This document shows, one piece after another, positions 1 to 4,684 of a DNA stretch of 14,088 nt. The stretch is from CAZGVW01 sp964529265 (GTDB lineage: Bacteria; Planctomycetota; Phycisphaerae; Phycisphaerales; UBA1924). Position 1 is the first letter of the stretch, and each line of letters starts with the position of its first letter. The translations under genes and the position numbers were made by a program. Below the pieces are notes generated by a model that was given only the letters and a program-made list of their open reading frames with translations, was not told where the DNA came from and made no database searches. The stretch lies in the NCBI GenBank assembly GCA_964529265.1, contig CAZGVW010000152.1, forward strand, positions 1 through 14,088, written 5' to 3'.

Positions 1-18
1 TCTCCTCTCTTCCTCCCC

Positions 19-117
19 GTATTCCGTATTCCGGATTCCGTATTCCTGTCTTCCCCCGTCTACCGCCTACCGCCTACCGTCTCCCCCCACATTCCACCTG
101 CCACCTACCACATTCCC
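19..117. repeat. Heptanucleotide (7-bp period) repeat arrays
   Basis: Three successive blocks with a 7-bp period fill the window edge up to the stop codon of the VOC gene. Positions 19-46 are GTATTCC four times (third copy GGATTCC). Positions 59-79 are TCTACCG then CCTACCG twice. Positions 90-117 are CATTCCA, CCTGCCA, CCTACCA, CATTCCC. The joins are C-rich runs (TGTCTTCCCCC and TCTCCCCCC). The plus strand is almost free of G here. No reading frame or hairpin explains the periodicity. It resembles in style the heptamer STRR repeats known from cyanobacteria, though the words differ. A related array lies at 1253-1287. Confidence 0.8.
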
Positions 118-118
118 C

Positions 119-607
119 TCACCCCCCAACCACATTCACCATCCACGCCACACCGAACCTGTCCGTCACCATCCCGAACTTCGGCGACCAGAACGTCTTC
201 GCCAGCGGCATCTGCACCGTTCCGCCCTGCGCCAGCGCCGCGAACAGCCGATCCGCCTCCGCCGGCGTCTTCACGCCCAGCGACAGCGAAAACCCCGAGA
301 AGTTGCACGGCTCTCCGCACCCGTCCGACGCCATGATCGTCGCCTCACCGATGCGCATCTGCGCATGCATGATCTTGTTCTCGAACCCCGGCGGAACCAT
401 TCCCGGCTGCGCCGGCTCAGGGCTGTCCTTGAACCGCATCATCATCTCCACCTCCGCGCCCAGCCCCGTCCTGTAGAACTCCACCGCCTCCTCGCACCGC
501 CCCCCGAAGAACAGATACGGCTGCACCACCGTCGAAGCCCCCGCCCCCGCCCCGGACCCCGACCCCGCCTGCTTCGTCTCACGACCCGTCTGTGTTCCAG
601 TCGTCAC
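119..607 (-). CDS. VOC superfamily protein, PhnB/YjdN-like (glyoxalase/3-demethylubiquinone methyltransferase-like fold)
   Basis: A predicted 162-residue protein of the PhnB-like branch of the vicinal-oxygen-chelate superfamily. Residues about 27-160 match the family layout: VVQPYLFFGGRCEEAVEFY at the start, then MMMRFKDSPEP, KIMHAQMRIG, IMASDGCGEPC, GFSLSLGVKTPAEADRLF, and QMPLAKTFWSPKFGMVTDRFGVAWMV at the end. The first 25 residues are a low-complexity Gly/Ala/Ser/Thr linker. I chose the GTG start because a perfect AAGGAG lies 8 nt upstream of it. The frame runs on upstream to 787, but that part looks non-coding. Family members are small cytosolic dimers of mostly unknown substrate. The usual metal ligands of true glyoxalases are not obvious here, so no reaction is assigned. 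It is transcribed away from ptrB, across a long repeat-filled gap. Family call firm, function unknown. Confidence 0.88.
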   Translation of the reverse strand: MTTGTQTGRETKQAGSGSGAGAGASTVVQPYLFFGGRCEEAVEFYRTGLGAEVEMMMRFKDSPEPAQPGMVPPGFENKIMHAQMRIGEATIMASDGCGEPCNFSGFSLSLGVKTPAEADRLFAALAQGGTVQMPLAKTFWSPKFGMVTDRFGVAWMVNVVGG

Positions 608-615
608 GTCTGTCT

Positions 616-621
616 CTCCTT
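616..621 (-). promoter_or_regulatory. Shine-Dalgarno AAGGAG deciding the GTG start of the VOC gene
   Basis: The reverse strand reads AAGGAG, then 8 nt, then GTG (codon at 607-605). No other candidate start in this frame has a comparable site. It is the main evidence that the protein is 162 residues long, not 222. Confidence 0.75.
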
Positions 622-780
622 GGCCTGAGGGTTTGTCTTCCGGACTCAATCCACACACGCGCGCCGCCGCATCAGCAACGGACCGCGCACACCCCCACAC
701 AACGCTCACTCTAAACGCCAACCCCACCCCGCGCCCACCCCCCGAAAAGACCCCCGCGAGCCGGGGCGTCCCCGCCCCAA

Positions 781-834
781 GCACCACGTCAGTAAAAGGG
801 GGCGCCGTGGTGCAGCCGCCTGGGCTGCACCACG
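781..834. repeat. Strong hairpin with a duplicated, competing arm
   Basis: CGTGGTGCAGCC (806-817), a 5-nt loop GCCTG, and GGCTGCACCACG (823-834) form a perfect 12-bp stem. The octamer GCACCACG also occurs at 781-788, so it could pair with 806-813 instead and form an alternative, weaker hairpin. The leader plus left arm GGGGCGCCGTGGTGCAG (799-815) recurs exactly at 3815-3831. The element lies between divergent genes, so a simple terminator role for either neighbour is unlikely. Confidence 0.8.
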
Positions 835-919
835 AGTACGCGCAGATTCGCCGACTCCGTCCGGTTCACGCCACCTCACGCCACCGACCCGCCCCTGAGC
901 GGTCGGCGTCCCCCCAAAA

Positions 920-1053
920 GGGCGCCACTGGTGGCTTGCCCACCAGTCCAAAGGGGCGCCACTGGTGGCTTGCCCACCAGTCCAAAGGGGCGCCACTGGT
1001 GGCTTGCCCACCAGTCCAAAGGGTGCCACTGGTGGCTTGCCCACCAGTGAAAA
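920..1053. repeat. Four-copy tandem array of a 33-34-bp hairpin unit
   Basis: Copies lie at 920-952, 953-986, 987-1020 and 1021-1053, head to tail with no spacer. The unit has a GGGGCGCC leader (GGGTGCC in copy 4), left arm ACTGGTGG, loop CTTGC, right arm CCACCAGT, then CCAAA. Copies 2 and 3 are identical. Copy 1 lacks one leading G. Copy 4 carries C-to-T and tail changes, and its stem extends to 9 bp. The array is open in several frames but encodes only monotonous Trp/Ser/His-rich repeats, so I regard it as non-coding. Without spacers it is not a CRISPR array. Confidence 0.9.
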
Positions 1054-1147
1054 GCACTGCGCACAACCAGATGTCTGCGACCGACGGCATTCGCGGTTCA
1101 GCGGCCCCGCGCCCCGACAACACAACCAAACCAATCACGCCATGCGC

Positions 1148-1187
1148 CCTCCGCCGGAGGAACGTGCGGAGCGAACCAGCAGGTTCC
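1148..1187. repeat. Compact double hairpin
   Basis: CCTCCG-C-CGGAGG (1148-1160) is followed by GAACC-AGCA-GGTTC (1173-1186). An overlapping GGAAC (1159-1163) and GTTCC (1183-1187) pair could enclose the second stem. Stems are short and the role is unknown. It could be a dispersed intergenic element or chance. Confidence 0.35.
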
Positions 1188-1252
1188 CTCTGCATCGCCG
1201 CCCGCGCCGCCATCGCCGCGCAAAGCACCCATGCCTCCCTTCCGAACCCCCG

Positions 1253-1287
1253 TCTACCGTCTACCGACTACCGTCCACCGCCCGCCG
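1253..1287. repeat. Second heptanucleotide repeat array (TCTACCG type)
   Basis: Five consecutive 7-mers: TCTACCG, TCTACCG, ACTACCG, TCCACCG, CCCGCCG, then TCTCCCCC. The word and the C-rich end match the block at 59-87, so the same repeat type occurs twice about 1.2 kb apart, on either side of the VOC gene and the hairpin array. Divergence increases toward the right end of the array. Confidence 0.75.
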
Positions 1288-1461
1288 TCTCCCCCGCGCA
1301 TCTACCCACTTTGTGCGCAAATCTTCCCACAGTGACGCCCTTTGTGCGCCCATTCCCGGTAACAACACGGAATCCCTCTTGCACACCCCGGCCCCGATGG
1401 GAAGATGCTCCACAAGGCCCGATTCACGCCCTTCCCGGGGCCGGCGCCCGCACACGCACAT

Positions 1462-1466
1462 AGGAG
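1462..1466 (+). promoter_or_regulatory. Shine-Dalgarno AGGAG of ptrB
   Basis: AGGAG is followed by 9 nt and ATG at 1476. The next in-frame ATG (1509), which would leave a shorter signal peptide, has no comparable site upstream. This supports the 1476 start. Confidence 0.65.
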
Positions 1467-1475
1467 AACACGGTC

Positions 1476-3734
1476 ATGCCGCTCCACCTCTCGCCGCCCA
1501 ACAAGCCCATGAGCACACACACTCGGCTCCTCGCCACCCTCTCCCTCGCTTCCCTCGCCCTCACACTCTCCCTCGCCGCCGCGTGCTCTCCCCCCGGCAA
1601 ACCCATCGATGGCGGCTGGACCAAAAAACCCGCCGATTCTCACACCTCCACAACCACCGTTGCGCATCCGCGCACACACGCCACCGCCTCCACGCTCCCC
1701 CCGCCGCCCGACGCTGAAAAACGCCCCGTCACCACCACCCTCCACGGCGAATCCCGCACCGACAACTACGCCTGGCTCCGCCACCGCGAGGACCCCGCCG
1801 TCGCCGCCTACCTCGAAGCCGAAAACGCCTACTTCACGCGCGCCATGGCCCACACCGAGCGCCTCCAGCAGCGCCTCTACGACGAAATGCTCTCCCACAT
1901 CAAGGAAACCGATATGCAGCCGCCCTTTCGCGAAGGCGGCTTCTTCCGCTACACACGCACCGAGGAAGGCAAGGCCTATCCCATCTACTGCCGCAAACGC
2001 GGCTCGCTCGATGCGCCGGAGGAGATCATCCTCGATGTCAACGCCCTCGCCGAAGGCCACGAGTACACCGCCGCCGCCAACGTCGAGATGAGCAACGATG
2101 GCCGCATCCTCGCCTGGTCCGAAGACCACACCGGCGGCGAGAAGTACGTCACGCGCTTCCGCGACCTCGTCACGAAGCGCCACTGGCCGGAGGAAATCCC
2201 CAACACCACCTATTCCTGCGCCTGGGCCGCCGATAACCGCACCTTCTTCTATGTCACGCTCGATCACGCCATGCGCCCGGACAAGGTCTGGCGCCACACC
2301 CTCGGCGATCCGCCCTCGAACGACGTCATGGTCTTCCACGAGCCCGATGAGCGCTTCTTCGTCAACGTCGGCCCCACACGCAGCCGCGACTACATCCTCA
2401 TCCAGTCCGGCAGCATGTCCACCACCGAGATCCTCTTCCTCAGCGCGCACGCGCCCCAGGGCCGCTTCCAGCCCATCATCCCGCGCCAGGACAAGGTCGA
2501 GTACGACGCCGATCACCACGGCGAGTGGTTCTACATCGTCACCAACGAAGGCGGCGCCACCAACTTCAAACTCGTGCGCACGCCCGTCGCCGCGTCCGGC
2601 TCGAGCGGCGTCGAAACCCTCATCCCCGAGAGCGAAAGCGTCTACCTCACCGGCGTCAACTGCTTCGCCGACCACCTCGTCCTCACCCAGCGCCGCGACG
2701 GCCTCCAGTCCCTCCGCGTCCGCCGCTTCAGCGACAACGCCGAGCACGAAGTGTCGTTCCCCGAGCGCGCCTACGCCGTCTTCCCCATGCAGAACGAAAC
2801 CTTCGATACCCCGCTTCTCCGCTTCAACTACATGTCCTTCATCACGCCCCCCAGCGTCTTCGATTACGACATGAACACGAAGCAGCGCACCCTCATCCGC
2901 GAGCAGCCCGTCCCCAACTACGATCGCTCCCTCTACACCGTCGAGCGGCTGGAAGCCCCCGCCCGCGACGGCAGGCGCATCCCCATCTCCATGGTCTACC
3001 GCAAGGGCCTCAAGCGCAACGGCGCGAACCCCTGCGTCCTCTATGGCTACGGCTCCTACGGCGCCAGCATGGAGCCCTATTTCGACGCCGACAACCTCAC
3101 CCTCCTCGACCGCGGCGTGATCTACGCCGTTGCCCACATCCGAGGCGGCTCCGAACTCGGCCGCCGCTGGTATGAAGACGGCCGACTCGCGCACAAGATG
3201 AACACCTTCACCGATTTCATCGATTGCGCGGAGTATCTCATCGACCGCAAGTACACCAATCCCGATCGCCTCGCCGTCATGGGCGGCAGCGCCGGCGGAC
3301 TCCTCATGGGCGCCGTTGCCAACATGCGCCCCGATCTCTTCGAAGCCGTCGTCGCCGTCGTGCCCTTCGTCGATGTCGTCAACACCATGCTCGATCCCGC
3401 GATCCCCCTCACCGTCACCGAGTGGGAGCAGTGGGGGGATCCCCGAACACCCGACGATTTCCGCCGCATCCGCGCCTATTCGCCATACGACAACGTCGCG
3501 CAGCGCGGCTATCCCCACATGCTCGTCATGACCTCCCTGAACGACCCACGCGTCGCCTACTGGGAGCCCGCGAAGTGGACCGCGAAACTCCGCGACATGA
3601 AGACCGATGACAACCTCCTCCTCCTCCGCACCAACATGGAGGCCGGCCACGGCGGCGCATCCGGCAGATACAACCGACTCCGTGAAGAAGCCATCCGCCA
3701 GGCATTCATCCTCGACCGCCTCGCCGTCGAATAG
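1476..3734 (+). CDS. ptrB: Oligopeptidase B (S9A prolyl oligopeptidase family), probable lipoprotein form
   Basis: A 752-residue serine peptidase that cleaves after basic residues in short peptides. Residues about 85-500 form the seven-bladed propeller with family words such as DNYAWLR, YLEAENAYF and VWRHTLGDP. The C-terminal alpha/beta-hydrolase domain has VLYGYGSYGAS, AHIRGGSELGRRWYEDG and the nucleophile elbow GGSAGG. The triad is Ser605, Asp690 (NDPRV) and His725 (EAGHGG). Its spacing of 85 and 35 residues equals that of E. coli PtrB as I recall it. The N-terminus differs: E. coli PtrB is cytosolic and about 686 residues, whereas here a hydrophobic stretch ends in SLAAAC (Cys37), suggesting a lipoprotein signal and a membrane-anchored enzyme. 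The lipobox is imperfect, with Ala at -3. It stands alone, behind a repeat-rich leader and followed by hairpins. Family assignment is secure, location is inferred. Confidence 0.95.
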   Translation: MPLHLSPPNKPMSTHTRLLATLSLASLALTLSLAAACSPPGKPIDGGWTKKPADSHTSTTTVAHPRTHATASTLPPPPDAEKRPVTTTLHGESRTDNYAWLRHREDPAVAAYLEAENAYFTRAMAHTERLQQRLYDEMLSHIKETDMQPPFREGGFFRYTRTEEGKAYPIYCRKRGSLDAPEEIILDVNALAEGHEYTAAANVEMSNDGRILAWSEDHTGGEKYVTRFRDLVTKRHWPEEIPNTTYSCAWAADNRTFFYVTLDHAMRPDKVWRHTLGDPPSNDVMVFHEPDERFFVNVGPTRSRDYILIQSGSMSTTEILFLSAHAPQGRFQPIIPRQDKVEYDADHHGEWFYIVTNEGGATNFKLVRTPVAASGSSGVETLIPESESVYLTGVNCFADHLVLTQRRDGLQSLRVRRFSDNAEHEVSFPERAYAVFPMQNETFDTPLLRFNYMSFITPPSVFDYDMNTKQRTLIREQPVPNYDRSLYTVERLEAPARDGRRIPISMVYRKGLKRNGANPCVLYGYGSYGASMEPYFDADNLTLLDRGVIYAVAHIRGGSELGRRWYEDGRLAHKMNTFTDFIDCAEYLIDRKYTNPDRLAVMGGSAGGLLMGAVANMRPDLFEAVVAVVPFVDVVNTMLDPAIPLTVTEWEQWGDPRTPDDFRRIRAYSPYDNVAQRGYPHMLVMTSLNDPRVAYWEPAKWTAKLRDMKTDDNLLLLRTNMEAGHGGASGRYNRLREEAIRQAFILDRLAVE

Positions 3735-3759
3735 CACCACGCTCGAAGCGTCGTTGTGC
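3734..3759. repeat. Imperfect hairpin overlapping the ptrB stop codon
   Basis: GCACCACGCT (3734-3743), a short CGA loop, and AGCGTCGTTGTGC (3747-3759) form an interrupted stem with a bulge. It begins on the last base of the ptrB stop. It shares the GCACCACG word with the stronger hairpins nearby and looks like a decayed copy, possibly acting as a ptrB 3' end. There is no U-tract. Confidence 0.4.
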
Positions 3760-3768
3760 CCCGGGTGC

Positions 3769-3800
3769 CGTGGTTGAGTCTGCTTTGAGACTCAACCACG
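3769..3800. repeat. Perfect 13-bp-stem hairpin (GTGGTTGAGTCT type)
   Basis: CGTGGTTGAGTCT (3769-3781), loop GCTTTG, AGACTCAACCACG (3788-3800). The leader GGGTGCC immediately to the left matches the leader of tandem-array copy 4 at 1021. It lies between co-directional ptrB and the methyltransferase gene and could stabilise or end the ptrB transcript, though no T-run follows. Confidence 0.8.
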
Positions 3801-3821
3801 ACCACTGGGGTGTTGGGGCGC

Positions 3822-3850
3822 CGTGGTGCAGGCGCTTCGCCAGCACCACG
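3822..3850. repeat. Hairpin with an A-A mismatch (GTGGTGCAGGCG type)
   Basis: CGTGGTGC (3822-3829), A, GGCG, loop CTT, CGCC, A, GCACCACG (3843-3850). The stem is 8 bp plus 4 bp around a single A-A mismatch. Leader and left arm GGGGCGCCGTGGTGCAG (3815-3831) are identical over 17 bp to 799-815, but the inner stem and loop differ. This shows a modular relationship between the two copies. Confidence 0.8.
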
Positions 3851-3878
3851 ACCAGGCGCGAATTGGGGAACAAGTGTG

Positions 3879-3910
3879 GCATGGACAAGCCGCCCTGGGC
3901 TTGTCCATGC
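3879..3910. repeat. Perfect 13-bp-stem hairpin (GCATGGACAAGCC type)
   Basis: GCATGGACAAGCC (3879-3891), loop GCCCTG, GGCTTGTCCATGC (3898-3910). The inner core AGCCGCCCTGGGCT closely matches AGCCGCCTGGGCT of the hairpin at 806-834, while the outer stems are unrelated. It ends 34 nt before the methyltransferase start codon, so it would sit in that gene's leader if the transcript starts upstream. Confidence 0.8.
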
Positions 3911-3944
3911 TCTCCATCGGAACCGCTCACTCCCGGGGGTGCGC

Positions 3945-4670
3945 ATGTCCGACTTCTACTCCGCCGACCTCGCCGACATCCACGACGTCGCCCACACCGA
4001 TTTCGTCCGCGCCGCCGCCGCCACGCTCCTCCCCATCCTCCGCGCCCGCACCACCGAAAACCGCCTCGTCATCGACCTCGGCTGCGGCAGCGGCGTCCTC
4101 GCCGCGCTCCTCCTCGACGCCGGCTACGACGTCCTCGGCGTCGATATCTCCGAGAACATGCTCGAAATCGCGCGCACACGCGCCAAAAGCGCGAAATTCG
4201 TGCGCGCATCCCTCCACGACGTCGAAATCCCGCCCTGCGCCGCCGTCACCGCCATCGGCGAATGCCTCAACTACCTCGCCGACGCGAAATCCGGCGCACA
4301 TTCCACGATTTCAGCGCTCTTCTCGCGAATTCACCGCGCCCTCGCCCCCCGCGGCGTCTTCCTCTTCGACATCGCCACCCCCGGCCGCGGCGGCGCAACC
4401 CGCCACATCGTGCGCGACGACTGGGCCGTCATTTCCGAATCACGCGAAAGCGCCGAAAAACGCGAACTCACGCGCACAATCACGCTCTTTCGCGCCCACA
4501 ACGGCGCCTGGCGCCGCACCGACGAAGTCCACCGCCTCCGCCTCCACGACCCGGCCGAAATGGGCGAATTGCTCCAAAAAGCCGGTTTCACCGTGCAAAA
4601 ACTCGATTCTTACGCCAATTCCCCGTTCCCACCCGGCTACACCGCCTTCCTCGCGGAGAAGGCGCCATGA
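3945..4670 (+). CDS. Class I SAM-dependent methyltransferase, substrate unknown
   Basis: A predicted 241-residue small-molecule-type methyltransferase. Motif I is VIDLGCGSG (residues 42-50). An acidic Asp67 in VLGVDISENMLEIAR would bind the ribose of S-adenosylmethionine. LYS-type secondary features follow: IGECLNYL near 104-111, then the RALAPRGVFLFDIATPG strand-loop typical of the post-III region. The C-terminal part ends with LQKAGFTV and a PPGYTAFLA tail, again normal for the fold. No signal peptide is seen. I chose ATG 3945, where the conserved domain begins and a weak GGGGG precedes it. The open frame upstream runs back through the hairpins to 3810 and translates to low-complexity sequence. 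It converges on topA with only 14 bp between the stop codons. The target could be a metabolite or a modified base; nothing here distinguishes them. Confidence 0.88.
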   Translation: MSDFYSADLADIHDVAHTDFVRAAAATLLPILRARTTENRLVIDLGCGSGVLAALLLDAGYDVLGVDISENMLEIARTRAKSAKFVRASLHDVEIPPCAAVTAIGECLNYLADAKSGAHSTISALFSRIHRALAPRGVFLFDIATPGRGGATRHIVRDDWAVISESRESAEKRELTRTITLFRAHNGAWRRTDEVHRLRLHDPAEMGELLQKAGFTVQKLDSYANSPFPPGYTAFLAEKAP

Positions 4671-4684
4671 CCCCCCGCGCGCAC

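Larger units (their letters stand above)
608..1475. other. 868-bp divergent intergenic region between the VOC gene and ptrB
   Basis: No convincing gene is present on either strand. The open frames here are low-complexity Pro/Arg/His/Thr translations typical of C-rich non-coding DNA. The region holds, in order, a strong hairpin with a competing arm (781-834), the 33-34-bp tandem hairpin array (920-1053), a small double hairpin (1148-1187), a second heptamer array (1253-1287), and a 10-bp direct repeat CTTTGTGCGC at 1309-1318 and 1340-1349. Promoters for both flanking genes should lie here, but I cannot recognise convincing -10/-35 pairs. Confidence 0.7.

Noticed and set aside
920..1053. A CRISPR array
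   Set aside because: The units are directly abutting with no unique spacers, the palindrome fills most of each unit, and no cas genes are in the window.
633..1463. A 276-codon plus-strand frame through the intergenic repeats
   Set aside because: It is Pro/Thr/Arg/His-rich and runs through the tandem hairpins. It has no ribosome-binding site and no family resemblance.
1302..3740. An 812-codon minus-strand open frame opposite ptrB
   Set aside because: The protein is Gly/Val/Asp/Glu/His-rich with no domain. ptrB on the other strand has an intact catalytic triad and family-wide matches.
4671..4684. A small gene or regulatory site between the methyltransferase and topA
   Set aside because: Only 14 bp separate the two stop codons, too short to hold a separate feature that I can support.
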